Shown here: one piece after another, positions 40,849-50,958 of the stretch | Layout: each line of letters opens with the position of its first letter | Position numbering within the stretch: position 1 is the stretch's first letter | Source: Mycobacterium colombiense | GTDB taxonomy: Bacteria > Actinomycetota > Actinomycetes > Mycobacteriales > Mycobacteriaceae | Assembly (NCBI RefSeq): GCF_001953985.1 | Contig: NZ_MBEI01000058.1 | Span: forward strand, 124,001-188,000 | Length of the DNA stretch: 64,000 bases | Direction of reading: 5' to 3' | Translations under genes and position numbers: made by a program | The notes under the pieces: model-generated | The model's input: the letters and a program-made list of their open reading frames with translations, nothing else | Told to the model about the DNA's origin: nothing | Database searches by the model: none

Positions 40849-43626
40849 GTGGCAGGTAAGGCCCGCGTACACGAGTTGGCTAAGGAACTCGGTGTCACCA
40901 GCAAGGAAGTCCTCGCCCGACTGAATGATCAGGGCGAATTCGTTAAATCCGCATCGTCGACGGTAGAAGCGCCGGTGGCTCGCCGGCTGCGCGAGTCCTT
41001 CGGCGGCGGCAAGGCCGCCGAGAAGGCCCCGGCGAAGGCCTCCGCACAAGCGGGGGCCAAGCCGCCCGCCGCCAAGGCCCCCGACAAATCGCTCGACAAG
41101 GCCCTCGACAACGCCATCGGCAGCGCCGGCGGCAACGGCGAGGCGACGGCGACGCCCGCGAAGCCCGCCGCCCCGCAGGCCTCCGCCGCGGCGCCCGCCG
41201 AGGCACCGGCCCGGCCCGGCCCGGCTCCCGCCCGGCCTGCCGCGCCCGCACCCGGCCAGCCGAAACCGCCCGCACCAGGGCAGCCGCCCGGCCAGGCGCC
41301 GCGCCCCGGCATGACGCCCGGCCCGCGTCCCGGCCCGATGCCCAAGCCCCGCGCCCCGCGCGTCGGAAACAACCCCTTCTCGTCGGCGCAACCCGTCGAC
41401 CGGCCCATCCCGCGTCCGCAGGCGCCCCGTCCCGGAGCGCCCCGCCCGGGCGCCCCGCGTCCCGGCGGCGCTTCGCCGGGCAATATGCCGCCCCGGCCCG
41501 CCGGTGCCGGTGGACCCGGTCGCCCGGCCCGGCCCGGCGCCCCGCGTCCCGGCGGCGCCCCTCCCGGTGGTCCCGGCGGCCGTGACGGAGGCGGCGGCAA
41601 CTACCGCGGCGGCGGTGGCGGCGGAGTCGGCGCGCCGCCCGGAGGTGGCGGCGGTTTCCGTGGCCGTCCCCGCGGCGGTGGCGGTGGCCGTCCGGGACAG
41701 CGCGGCGGTGCGGCCGGCGCCTTCGGCCGTCCCGGCGGTGCGCCGCGACGCGGTCGCAAGTCGAAGCGGGCGAAGCGCGCCGAATACGAGAACATGCAGG
41801 CGCCCGTCGTCGGTGGCGTGCGGTTGCCGCACGGCAACGGCGAGACGATCCGGCTGGCCCGCGGCGCGTCGCTGAGCGACTTCGCCGACAAGATCAACGC
41901 CAACCCGGCCTCGCTGGTGCAGGCGCTGTTCAACCTCGGCGAGATGGTCACGGCCACCCAGTCGGTCGGCGATGAGACGCTCGAGCTGCTCGGCAGCGAG
42001 ATGAACTACGTCGTCCAGGTCGTCAGCCCCGAGGACGAGGACCGCGAGTTGCTGGAGTCCTTCGACCTGACCTACGGCGAGGACGAGGGCGGCGAGGAAG
42101 ACCTGCAGACCCGGCCGCCGGTGGTGACCGTGATGGGTCACGTCGACCACGGTAAGACCCGACTGCTGGACACCATCCGGAACGCCAGCGTCCGCGAGGC
42201 CGAGGCGGGCGGCATCACCCAGCACATCGGTGCCTACCAGGTGACCGTCGATCACGACGGAGAAGAACGGCCGATCACCTTCATCGACACCCCGGGTCAC
42301 GAGGCGTTCACCGCCATGCGTGCCCGCGGTGCGAAGGCCACCGACATCGCCATCTTGGTGGTCGCCGCCGACGACGGCGTCATGCCGCAGACGGTGGAGG
42401 CCATCAACCACGCCCAGGCGGCCGACGTGCCGATTGTGGTGGCGGTCAACAAGATTGACGTCGAGGGTGCCGACCCGGCCAAGATTCGCGGCCAGCTCAC
42501 CGAATACGGTTTGGTGGCAGAGGATTTCGGTGGCGACACCATGTTCGTCGACATCTCCGCCAAGCAGGGCACCAACATCGAGCAGCTGCTCGAGGCGGTG
42601 CTGCTGACCGCCGACGCGGCCCTGGACCTGCGGGCCAACCCCGACATGGAGGCCCAGGGTGTGGCGATCGAGGCGCACCTGGACCGCGGTCGCGGGCCGG
42701 TCGCAACGGTCCTGGTGCAGCGCGGCACGCTGCGCGTCGGCGACTCGGTGGTGGCCGGCGACGCGTACGGCCGGGTTCGCCGCATGGTCGACGAGCACGG
42801 CGAGGACGTCGAAGAGGCGCTGCCGTCGCGACCGGTGCAGGTCATCGGTTTCACCTCGGTGCCCGGCGCCGGCGACAACCTGCTGGTCGTCGACGAGGAC
42901 CGCATCGCCCGCCAGATCGCCGACAAGCGCAGCGCGCGCAAGCGCAACGCGCTGGCGGCGCGTTCCCGCAAGCGGATCAGCCTGGAGGACCTGGACTCGG
43001 CGCTGAAGGAAACCAGCCAGCTGAACCTGATCCTCAAGGGCGACAACGCCGGTACGGTCGAGGCCCTCGAAGAGGCCCTGATGGGCATCCAGATCGACGA
43101 CGAGGTGGCGCTGCGCGTCATCGACCGCGGTGTCGGTGGCATCACCGAGACCAACGTCAACCTGGCGTCGGCCTCGGACGCGGTGATCATCGGCTTCAAC
43201 GTGCGCGCCGAGGGCAAGGCCACCGAGCTGGCCAACCGCGAGGGTGTGGAGATCCGCTACTACTCGGTGATCTACCAGGCGATCGACGAGATCGAGAAGG
43301 CCCTGCGCGGCATGCTCAAGCCGATCTACGAGGAGAACCAGCTGGGTCGCGCCGAGATCCGGGCGATCTTCCGGTCCTCCAAGGTCGGCATCATCGCCGG
43401 CTGCATGATCAGCAGCGGCATCGTGCGCCGCAACGCCAAGGCGCGGCTGCTGCGGGACAACATCGTGGTCACCGACAACCTGTCGATCACCTCGCTGCGA
43501 CGGGAGAAGGACGACGTGACCGAGGTCCGCGAGGGCTTCGAGTGCGGTATGACGCTGGGGTACTCCGACCTCAAGGAAGGCGACATCATCGAGTCCTACG
43601 AGTTGGTCCAGAAGGAACGCACCTGA
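40849..43626 (+). CDS. infB: Translation initiation factor IF-2
   Basis: 925 aa from GTG 40849, with AGGAG upstream. The N-terminus has an IF2N domain (VHELAKELGVTSKEVLARL), then about 250 residues rich in Pro, Ala and Gly that are likely disordered, a basic KSKRAKRAEYE segment and a second IF2N. The GTPase domain has GHVDHGKT (~428), DTPGHEAF and NKID, followed by the C-terminal barrels. It places initiator tRNA on the 30S subunit. The low-complexity region varies in length between mycobacteria. Confidence 0.98.
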   Translation: MAGKARVHELAKELGVTSKEVLARLNDQGEFVKSASSTVEAPVARRLRESFGGGKAAEKAPAKASAQAGAKPPAAKAPDKSLDKALDNAIGSAGGNGEATATPAKPAAPQASAAAPAEAPARPGPAPARPAAPAPGQPKPPAPGQPPGQAPRPGMTPGPRPGPMPKPRAPRVGNNPFSSAQPVDRPIPRPQAPRPGAPRPGAPRPGGASPGNMPPRPAGAGGPGRPARPGAPRPGGAPPGGPGGRDGGGGNYRGGGGGGVGAPPGGGGGFRGRPRGGGGGRPGQRGGAAGAFGRPGGAPRRGRKSKRAKRAEYENMQAPVVGGVRLPHGNGETIRLARGASLSDFADKINANPASLVQALFNLGEMVTATQSVGDETLELLGSEMNYVVQVVSPEDEDRELLESFDLTYGEDEGGEEDLQTRPPVVTVMGHVDHGKTRLLDTIRNASVREAEAGGITQHIGAYQVTVDHDGEERPITFIDTPGHEAFTAMRARGAKATDIAILVVAADDGVMPQTVEAINHAQAADVPIVVAVNKIDVEGADPAKIRGQLTEYGLVAEDFGGDTMFVDISAKQGTNIEQLLEAVLLTADAALDLRANPDMEAQGVAIEAHLDRGRGPVATVLVQRGTLRVGDSVVAGDAYGRVRRMVDEHGEDVEEALPSRPVQVIGFTSVPGAGDNLLVVDEDRIARQIADKRSARKRNALAARSRKRISLEDLDSALKETSQLNLILKGDNAGTVEALEEALMGIQIDDEVALRVIDRGVGGITETNVNLASASDAVIIGFNVRAEGKATELANREGVEIRYYSVIYQAIDEIEKALRGMLKPIYEENQLGRAEIRAIFRSSKVGIIAGCMISSGIVRRNAKARLLRDNIVVTDNLSITSLRREKDDVTEVREGFECGMTLGYSDLKEGDIIESYELVQKERT

Positions 43627-43677
43627 CCACCGCCGACCATGCAGAACGTAGTGATGAGGAGAAGGCGGTGAATCCGA

Positions 43678-44166
43678 ATGCCTGACCCGGCCCGGGCGCG
43701 CCGTTTAGCCAAGCGGATCAACACCATCGTCGCCTCGGCGATCGAGTTCGAGATCAAGGATCCCGGGCTGGAGGGGGTCACCATCGTCGACGCGAAGGTG
43801 ACCGCTGATCTGCACGATGCGACGGTGTTCTACACGGTGATGGGACGCACGTTGGACGACGAGCCGGATTACGGCGCCGCCGCGGCCGCCCTGGAACGGG
43901 CCAAGGGCGCGCTGCGCACCATGGTCGGGGCCGGCACCGGCGTGCGTTTCACGCCCACGCTGACGTTCACGCGCGACACCACGTCGGACAACGTGCAGCG
44001 GATGGACGAGTTGCTGGCGCGGGCGCGCGCCGCGGACGCTGATCTGGCGCGGGTTCGTTCGGGCGCCAAGCCGGCTGGGGAGGCCGATCCATACCGGGAT
44101 AGCGGATCGGGCGCGGAGCCCGGCCTCGACGGGAGCATCGGTGACGACGACCAACACGAATACTGA
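43678..44166 (+). CDS. rbfA: Ribosome-binding factor RbfA
   Basis: 162 aa from ATG 43678. The family core is visible: RARRLAKRINTIVASAIEFE, DPGLEGVTIVDAKVTADLHDA, and LRTMVGAGTGVRFTPTLTFTRD. The C-terminal ~40 residues (PYRDSGSGAEPGLDGSIGDD) are a low-complexity acidic tail. It binds the 30S subunit during 16S rRNA maturation. It overlaps the nrnA start by 26 nt. Confidence 0.96.
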   Translation: MPDPARARRLAKRINTIVASAIEFEIKDPGLEGVTIVDAKVTADLHDATVFYTVMGRTLDDEPDYGAAAAALERAKGALRTMVGAGTGVRFTPTLTFTRDTTSDNVQRMDELLARARAADADLARVRSGAKPAGEADPYRDSGSGAEPGLDGSIGDDDQHEY

Positions 44167-45148
44167 ACTGGACAGCCCCAGGGTGGGGGCACGCGTCGAC
44201 GCCGTGGGCGCCGTCGATCTGCTGTCGGACGCCGACACGGTCGCGGTGATCGCGCACGTGCACCCCGACGCCGACACCATCGGCGCCGGGCTGGCGCTGG
44301 GGCTGGTGCTGGACAAGTGCGGCAAGCAGGTCGAGGTCAGTTTCGCCGAGCCGGCCCGGCTGCCCGAGTCGCTGGCGTCGCTGCCCGGCTGCCGGCTGCT
44401 GGTCAGCCCAGATGCGATGCGCCGCGACGTCGATTTGGTTGTCACCGTTGACGTTCCGAGTATCAAACGGCTGGGCGCGTTGAGCGACTTGGCCGTTGAG
44501 GCCGGCGAGGTGCTGGTCATCGACCACCACGCCTCCAACGACATGTTCGGCACCGCCAATTTCGTTGACGTGACCGCTGATTCGACCACGATGATGGTCG
44601 CCGACATCCTGGACGCCTGGGCCATGCCCATCGATCCCGAAGTCGCGCACTGCATCTACGCCGGCCTGACGACCGACACCGGATCCTTCCGCTGGGCCAG
44701 CGCGCGCGCCCTGCGGCTGGCGGCCCGGCTGGTCGACGGCGGCGTGGACAACGCCGCGATCAGCCGCACCCTGATGGACAGCCACCCGTTCGGCTGGCTC
44801 CCGCTGCTGTCGCGGGTGCTGGCCTCGGCCCGGCTGCTGCCGGACGCCGCGGGCGGCCGGGGACTGGTGTATGCCGTTGTCGACAACCTGGATTGGACCA
44901 GTTCACGTCCGGAGGAAGTCGAGAGCATCGTCGACATCGTGCGGACCACGCAGCAGGCCGAGGTGGCCGCGGTGTTCAAGGAGATTGCGCCGCAGCAGTG
45001 GTCGGTGTCGATGCGGGCCAAGGCCGCGGTGGACCTGGCGTCGGTCGCGTCCGGCTTCGGCGGTGGCGGGCACCGGCTGGCGGCCGGCTACTCGACCAGC
45101 GGAACCATCGAGGACGCGGTGGCGGCGCTGCGCACCGCGTTGGACTAG
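44141..45148 (+). CDS. nrnA: DHH-family nanoRNase/pAp phosphatase NrnA
   Basis: 335 aa from GTG 44141. DHH phosphoesterase with HVHPDADTIGAG (motif I), VVTVDVPS, VIDHHASNDMFG (the DHH motif) and the C-terminal DHHA1 signature FGGGGHRLAAG. The M. tuberculosis counterpart (Rv2837c) degrades short oligonucleotides, pAp and cyclic dinucleotides (recalled). Its TAG stop lies in a 14-bp tandem repeat. In M. tuberculosis dinF follows; here a convergent secreted-protein gene follows instead. Confidence 0.95.
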   Translation: MTTTNTNTELDSPRVGARVDAVGAVDLLSDADTVAVIAHVHPDADTIGAGLALGLVLDKCGKQVEVSFAEPARLPESLASLPGCRLLVSPDAMRRDVDLVVTVDVPSIKRLGALSDLAVEAGEVLVIDHHASNDMFGTANFVDVTADSTTMMVADILDAWAMPIDPEVAHCIYAGLTTDTGSFRWASARALRLAARLVDGGVDNAAISRTLMDSHPFGWLPLLSRVLASARLLPDAAGGRGLVYAVVDNLDWTSSRPEEVESIVDIVRTTQQAEVAAVFKEIAPQQWSVSMRAKAAVDLASVASGFGGGGHRLAAGYSTSGTIEDAVAALRTALD

Positions 45149-45186
45149 AAGCCCTGGCCTAGAAGCCCCGGGCTAGAAAGCCCAGC
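45145..45186. repeat. Three tandem 14-bp units across two convergent stop codons
   Basis: Units CTAGAAGCCCTGGC (45145-45158), CTAGAAGCCCCGGG (45159-45172) and CTAGAAAGCCCAGC (45173-45186) differ at two to four positions. The first supplies the TAG stop of nrnA and the third, read on the other strand, supplies the TAG stop of the secreted-protein gene. Confidence 0.7.
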
Positions 45187-45754
45187 TTCCCGAGCGCTGC
45201 ACAACGAATCCGTGGTCGCCGCTGGTGGTGTCCAGGCAGGCGACGAGGTTGTCGGCTCCCGCCGCGCAGGTGACGTTGAGGTAGGTCAGCTTCTGGCCCG
45301 ACCCCAGGGCTTTGCCGCCGGCCGGCAGCTCTGGCGCGTTGCCGTCGCATCCGCCGTAGGACATCCGGCTCAACTGATAGCCGGGGCCCTTGAAGTCCAC
45401 TGAACCCAGCACGCAGTCGCCGGGCCGTGGGCGGCCGCCGGGAATGGGCACGTCGTCCATCCCGAGCATGTCGCCCTTGCACTTGATGTCCTGTGACGGT
45501 TGCGGCACGGGCGGCGGGCCGCCGTAGAAGTCGCAGACCAGGGCGGAACCGGCGGAGAAGCCGACCCGCGGCGCGCTCCCCGGCACACCCGCGCCCTGAT
45601 AGCCGTCGGCCGGGACGGCGGTGAAGGCATCCAGGTTGGGGAATCCCGGCGGCGGCAGCGCGCCCGCGTGCGGCGCGGACACCGCGATCACCGACGCGGC
45701 CGCCAGCGTCAGGCCGCCGAGCATCCGCACGATGACTCCGGCGACCGCGTTCAT
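45173..45754 (-). CDS. Secreted protein, unknown function
   Basis: 193 aa from ATG 45754. A Sec signal peptide is clear (RMLGGLTLAAASVIAVSAPH then AGA, cleavage near residue 32). The mature protein has six Cys (CDFYG, KCKGD, DCVLG, GGCDG, VTCAA, ACLDT), suggesting three disulfides, and many Pro/Gly. I do not recognise a family. It converges on nrnA with both stops in a tandem repeat. Confidence 0.8.
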   Translation of the reverse strand: MNAVAGVIVRMLGGLTLAAASVIAVSAPHAGALPPPGFPNLDAFTAVPADGYQGAGVPGSAPRVGFSAGSALVCDFYGGPPPVPQPSQDIKCKGDMLGMDDVPIPGGRPRPGDCVLGSVDFKGPGYQLSRMSYGGCDGNAPELPAGGKALGSGQKLTYLNVTCAAGADNLVACLDTTSGDHGFVVQRSGSWAF

Positions 45755-45812
45755 CAGCTGATCGTATGGCGCGGGCCGGATCGGGGGGAACCGATCGCCG
45801 CAGATCGCGAGG

Positions 45813-46562
45813 TCAGCGCACCTGCGAGCGACCGCGTTGCAGCACGGCCTCCCGGTTGGCGGCGATGTCGTCGCCGCTGGTCCGGAACTGCCGGGCCGCC
45901 GTCGCCTCCTGCCACAGCCCCGCGCTGGTCTGCGCGTCGTCGATGCGGTGATAGGAGGCCAGCAACGCCCGCACCGCGTCCTGGTTGTTCCCGACGATCG
46001 AGGCCGCCACCGCCCGGGCGGCGCCCAGCAGCTGCTCGTGGGGCACCACCTCGGTCACCAGGCCGGCGCGCAGCGCGTCGGCGGCGGACAGGTAGTCCCC
46101 GGTCATGCTCATCCGCCGGGCCAGCCCGACCCCCACCTTCTGCGGCAACCGCACGCTCAGCCCCCAGGTGGGCAGCAGGCCCACCCGGGCGTGCGTGTCG
46201 GCGAACCGGGCGTTCTCCGAGGCGATCAGGATGTCGCAGTACAGCGCCACCTCCAGCCCGCCGGTCACCGCGGCGCCGTTGATCGCGCCGATCACCGGCT
46301 TGGTCAGCGCCGGCCACCGCGGCGAGATGTCCGGGAGCGCCGACGAACCGCCCAGCTCCTTGAGGTCCAGTCCCGCGCAGAACACCGGGTCGGCGCCCGT
46401 GACGATGATGACGTCCACGTCGTCGTCGGCTTCGGCATCGGCCAGCGCGCCGAAGAAGCCGTCCCGCAACGCCGACGACAGCGCGTTGCGCGACTGGGGT
46501 CGGTTGAGGGTCAGGGTGCGCACTCGCTCGTCGGTGGCGATCAGCAGGATCTCGTCGGTCAT
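45813..46562 (-). CDS. echA16: Enoyl-CoA hydratase/isomerase family protein EchA16
   Basis: 249 aa from ATG 46562, the same length as M. tuberculosis EchA16 (recalled). Crotonase fold: NRPQSRNALSSALRDGF, oxyanion-hole segment ADPVFCAGLDLKEL and KPVIGAINGAAVTGGLEVAL, and the acidic active-site region ARVGLLPTWGLSVRLPQKVG. It probably hydrates a 2-enoyl-CoA in fatty-acid breakdown; exact chain specificity is unknown. It is divergent from the DUF2277 gene. Confidence 0.9.
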   Translation of the reverse strand: MTDEILLIATDERVRTLTLNRPQSRNALSSALRDGFFGALADAEADDDVDVIIVTGADPVFCAGLDLKELGGSSALPDISPRWPALTKPVIGAINGAAVTGGLEVALYCDILIASENARFADTHARVGLLPTWGLSVRLPQKVGVGLARRMSMTGDYLSAADALRAGLVTEVVPHEQLLGAARAVAASIVGNNQDAVRALLASYHRIDDAQTSAGLWQEATAARQFRTSGDDIAANREAVLQRGRSQVR

Positions 46563-46664
46563 GACATCACCGTAGCCAGTCACCCGGCACCCCCGGTTGG
46601 CCGGCTTGCCGCCGGCCGATCCGTCGAGGAGCGGCGGCGCCGAGCAGCGCTTATCGTGGGAAAG

Positions 46665-46934
46665 ATGTGCCGAAACATCACCGAACTGCGCGGCCTGCAG
46701 CCCGCGGCCACCGCCGAGGAGATCGCCGCGGCCGCCCGCCAGTACGTGCGCAAGGTCAGCGGCATCACCCACCCCTCGGCGGCCAACGTCGATGCGTTCG
46801 AGGCGGCGGTTGCCGAGGTCACCGAGACGACGACGCGGTTGCTGGGGCAGCTGCCGCCGCGGCGCCAGCCGCCCAAGACGGTCCCGCCGCTGCGGCGGCC
46901 CGAGGTGATCGCGCGGATGGCGGGCGCGAAATGA
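46665..46934 (+). CDS. DUF2277 family protein
   Basis: 89 aa from ATG 46665, with GGGAAAG just before it. It opens with the family hallmark MCRNITELRGLQPAATAEEI and has AARQYVRKVSGITHPSAANV, a small helical protein with an early Cys. Function unknown. Its stop overlaps the next start as ATGA, so the two genes are coupled. Confidence 0.88.
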   Translation: MCRNITELRGLQPAATAEEIAAAARQYVRKVSGITHPSAANVDAFEAAVAEVTETTTRLLGQLPPRRQPPKTVPPLRRPEVIARMAGAK

Positions 46935-47491
46935 CCGTCACCACAACGACGCCCGCGCTCAAGGAGTGGAGCGCGGCGGTGCACGCCCTGCTGGACGGCC
47001 GCCAGCGCGTGCTGCTGCGCAAGGGCGGCATCGGGGAGAAGCGATTCGAACTGGCCGCCCGCGAATTCCTGTTGTTCCCGACGGTCGCGCACAGCCACGC
47101 CGAGCGGGTGCGCCCCGAGCATCGAGACCTGCTGGCCCCCGCGGCCGCCGACAGCACCGACGACGAGCTGGTGATTCGGGCCGCCGCGAAAGTCGTTGCG
47201 GCGGTGCCGGTTGAGCGCCCGGACGGACTTTCGGCCATCGAGGACCTGCACATCTGGACGCCGGAGTCGGTGCGCGCCGACCGGCTCGACTTTCGTCCCA
47301 AGCACAAGCTGGCCGTGCTGGTGGTGTCGGTGATGCCGCTGGTCGAGCCGGTGCGCCTGGACCGGACCGCTGAGTATGCCGGCTGCAAGAGCTGGGTGGA
47401 GCTGCCGGTGCAGGCTCCGGCGCACGACCCCGTTCATGACCAAGCGGCGCTAGCCGCGGTCGCCGCCCGGGTCCGCGCCGCCGTTGGCTGA
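46931..47491 (+). CDS. DUF1802 family protein
   Basis: 186 aa from ATG 46931. Recognised as DUF1802 by LKEWSAAVHALLDGRQRVLL, RKGGIGEKRFELAAREFLLF and the HAERV segment. A function is not established; the RKGGI-x-E block resembles a nucleotide- or nucleic-acid-binding surface but this is a guess. It overlaps DUF2277 by 4 nt and its 3' end overlaps the convergent hydrolase gene by 42 nt. Confidence 0.85.
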   Translation: MTVTTTTPALKEWSAAVHALLDGRQRVLLRKGGIGEKRFELAAREFLLFPTVAHSHAERVRPEHRDLLAPAAADSTDDELVIRAAAKVVAAVPVERPDGLSAIEDLHIWTPESVRADRLDFRPKHKLAVLVVSVMPLVEPVRLDRTAEYAGCKSWVELPVQAPAHDPVHDQAALAAVAARVRAAVG

Positions 47492-49189
47492 CGGCTCGGC
47501 CGGCCCGACCGGCAACAGCAGCCGGGAGCGGCCGTAGCGCACGGTGTGGGTGACCGGCGTCGGCTGCCGGCCGGTCAGCACCGGTTCGCCGGAACCGAGG
47601 TTATTCGCGTAGCGCGGGGACCAGCTGCCGGCGATCAGCACCCGGACGCGTGAGCCGGCCCGGAAGCGGTGGGCGATGCCGTCGAGGTCGAGGCGAACGA
47701 TCTTCTCCGACTTGGGTTTTGCCGCGGCGTCCAGCCGGCGGTATGCCTCGCTGACGTTGCGCGACCGGCCCTTGTTGTCGACCTCGCTCACCCGCACGAA
47801 CAGGTCGGCGTGCGGACCGTCCGCGCCGTGGGCGAGCTCGACGACCGGGCTGCCGTAGACGTACACGTCCTCGGTGAGGGTCGCGCTGGTGAACGCCAGC
47901 ACGTCGTCGCGCGACGCCAGCCGGCTGTCGTCGCGGTAGCCGCCGTCGGCGGACAGCAACGGGCCGCCTGTCGTCGGCGTCGGGTTGGCCGGGTCGTGAC
48001 GAAAGGTGGCCGGGGCCAACCCTTTCAGGGCCGGCGCGGTCTCGCCCAGGTAGCCGCCGGGCCGCAGGTACAGGGCGCGTTCGGTGGTGGCCGGCGGCCA
48101 GTCGGGCAGGCTGCGCCAGCCCCCGCCCGCGCCGCCGCCGGTGACGTAGACCCGGACCCGGCTGGGCCGGCGCGACGTGGCCGCATCGCCCAGATGGGTG
48201 CCCAGCCAATCCAGTGCCTCCCGGGCGCAGGTGGAGAACCCGGTGGTGAGCAGCTGGGTGTGCGTCCACGGGCCGACGGTGAGCGCGACGTCGACGCCGC
48301 GGCCGCGCAGGTGCGCGTACTGCTGCAGGGTCTGCCTGATGAAGATGTCCTGCCAGCCGCCCACCAACAGCACCGGCACCTGCACGCGGTCCAGCGCGTC
48401 GTTGCACCGCAACGCATTCCAGAACGGATCGTCGGGTTCGCTGTGCTCGACCCAGGATTCGAACCAGGGCGCACCCGCGCCGAGCAGGCTGCGCGCGGCG
48501 TCGCCCAGCGGCACCGCGGCCGCCGCCTGCGCCACCCTGCGCCGGGTCTGCAGCTGGCGCAGCGCGGCGCGAATGCGCACCGGGTCCTCCTGGTGGGCCA
48601 CCATGTCGCTCCAGCCCAGAAAGTCGTTGACCGCGAACGTTCCTGTGCCCCAAGTTGATTCGTTGAAATCGTGCGGGCCGACCATGATGACGGCGGTGGC
48701 CAGTTCCGGCGGGGGATCCTGCAGCAGCGCCCACTGGGTGAATCCCAGGTAGGACTGGCCGACGGTGGCGAAGCGGCCGGTGAACCATGGCTGCTCGCGC
48801 AGCCAGGCGACGGTGTCGGCGCCGTCGTCGACCTCGTTGGCCATCGGCTCGAACACCCCGCCCGATCCGAACGTGCCGCGCACGCTCTGCAGCACCACGT
48901 GGTAGCCGCGCGACGCGTACAGCGCGCCGAAGATCAGCGTGAACGGGAAACCGCGCCCATAGGGCCCGCGGACCAGCAAGGTGCCCTGGGCCGACGCGGT
49001 GGCCGGCGCGTAGTGGTCGGCCACCAGCTCCACCCCGTCACGCATCGGCACTACGACGCGCTCCACGGTGTAGTCGGTGGTCGCCGGCGGCAGGCCGAGC
49101 AGCCGGCCGGCGGCCTTGCCGCCCAGGTGTCGCAGGGTATGCAGCGCCGGCTGCGCGGATTGGATCGCGGTCGTACTCACGGTCCTCAC
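47450..49189 (-). CDS. CocE/NonD family alpha/beta hydrolase
   Basis: 579 aa from GTG 49189; GTG 49180 (VSTTAIQ) is an alternative. X-Pro dipeptidyl-peptidase/CocE type: VERVVVPMRDGVELVADHYAP, GPYGRGFPF, VLQSVRGTFGSGG, nucleophile elbow VGQSYLGFTQW (Ser ~144), QDIFIRQTLQQYAHLR, and TVGPWTHTQL with the catalytic His. The C-terminal jelly-roll domain includes VYGSPVVELAH. It hydrolyses an ester or amide; the substrate is unknown. It matches Rv2800 by type. Confidence 0.9.
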   Translation of the reverse strand: MRTVSTTAIQSAQPALHTLRHLGGKAAGRLLGLPPATTDYTVERVVVPMRDGVELVADHYAPATASAQGTLLVRGPYGRGFPFTLIFGALYASRGYHVVLQSVRGTFGSGGVFEPMANEVDDGADTVAWLREQPWFTGRFATVGQSYLGFTQWALLQDPPPELATAVIMVGPHDFNESTWGTGTFAVNDFLGWSDMVAHQEDPVRIRAALRQLQTRRRVAQAAAAVPLGDAARSLLGAGAPWFESWVEHSEPDDPFWNALRCNDALDRVQVPVLLVGGWQDIFIRQTLQQYAHLRGRGVDVALTVGPWTHTQLLTTGFSTCAREALDWLGTHLGDAATSRRPSRVRVYVTGGGAGGGWRSLPDWPPATTERALYLRPGGYLGETAPALKGLAPATFRHDPANPTPTTGGPLLSADGGYRDDSRLASRDDVLAFTSATLTEDVYVYGSPVVELAHGADGPHADLFVRVSEVDNKGRSRNVSEAYRRLDAAAKPKSEKIVRLDLDGIAHRFRAGSRVRVLIAGSWSPRYANNLGSGEPVLTGRQPTPVTHTVRYGRSRLLLPVGPAEPSANGGADPGGDRG

Positions 49190-49232
49190 ATTAAGACCTC
49201 GTCAACCGGCGGCGACTCGACCCGGGGCGAAA

Positions 49233-49820
49233 TCAGAACTTGTAATACGGCGCGAGGTCGTTGGCGCGCTGCAGATTCGTCTGCATGCAGTCGACTTCGG
49301 GGTTGGAGTAGACGGTCGAGTAGTACAGCGCCTGCTGCAGCACGCCGTAGCTGGTCTTGAACACGACCATGCAGGAGTAGAACCAGTAGCTGTTGTGGTA
49401 GGTCGGCTTGAGCACCCAGTACTGCGCGGCGCGGTGACCCGCGATCGTCGTCTCGACGGCGTCGGCGGGCAGCGACTGCTCGTAGGTGCGCCAGATGATC
49501 GGCTCGACGGCCACCTGATAGTTGCCGGCGTCGAAGTGGCAGCGCAGCCCGTCTTCGTGTTCGGGCGGGGTAAAGCCCAAACCGAGCCCCTGGATGACGT
49601 CGAACGGGATGTCCTCGCACGCGTCGAAGGGGCGTGGATCGGTGGTCGCCACGATCGGGCTCTTCATGGTGGTTTCCATCGGCTGGGCGGTCGACCTCAG
49701 CTCGACGGACTCCTCGCCGCCACCCGGCGCGGCCGGGGCGGTCAACAAGCCCACCGTGCCCCCGATGGCCGCTGTGAGCAGCGCACCCAGCGCCCCCAGC
49801 AGACGAACATTGGCGAACAC
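49233..49820 (-). CDS. Secreted DUF3558-like protein
   Basis: 195 aa from GTG 49820, chosen because GGGGGG lies four bases upstream; ATG 49865 would add 15 unsupported residues. Residues 5-30 (VRLLGALGALLTAAIGGTVG) are a signal peptide or anchor. The mature part has FDACEDIPFDVIQGLGLGF, LRCHFDAGNYQVAVEP, FYSCMVVFKTSYG and EVDCMQTNLQRANDLAP, with four Cys for two disulfides, as in the mycobacterial DUF3558 family. Function unknown. Confidence 0.8.
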   Translation of the reverse strand: MFANVRLLGALGALLTAAIGGTVGLLTAPAAPGGGEESVELRSTAQPMETTMKSPIVATTDPRPFDACEDIPFDVIQGLGLGFTPPEHEDGLRCHFDAGNYQVAVEPIIWRTYEQSLPADAVETTIAGHRAAQYWVLKPTYHNSYWFYSCMVVFKTSYGVLQQALYYSTVYSNPEVDCMQTNLQRANDLAPYYKF

Positions 49821-49980
49821 GACACCCCCCTGACGCCTCAGCGGTCCTTTCGGGGGAGTGTACAAGTCCCGCCCGCGGGGTCACAGGCAAACCTGAACTT
49901 GTTCTAACTCACCCGCTCGCGGGCCAAAAAGACGCCCGCCAAAGGGGCTTGCCCGGTTCGGGTCGTTAGGGTGGTTAATC

Positions 49981-50954
<974 letters not shown>

Positions 50955-50958
<4 letters not shown>

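Noticed and set aside
41150..41770. Pro/Gly/Ala-rich stretch as a PE_PGRS-like or repeat element
   Set aside because: It is in frame inside infB, between the IF2N and GTPase regions, and is the normal variable linker.
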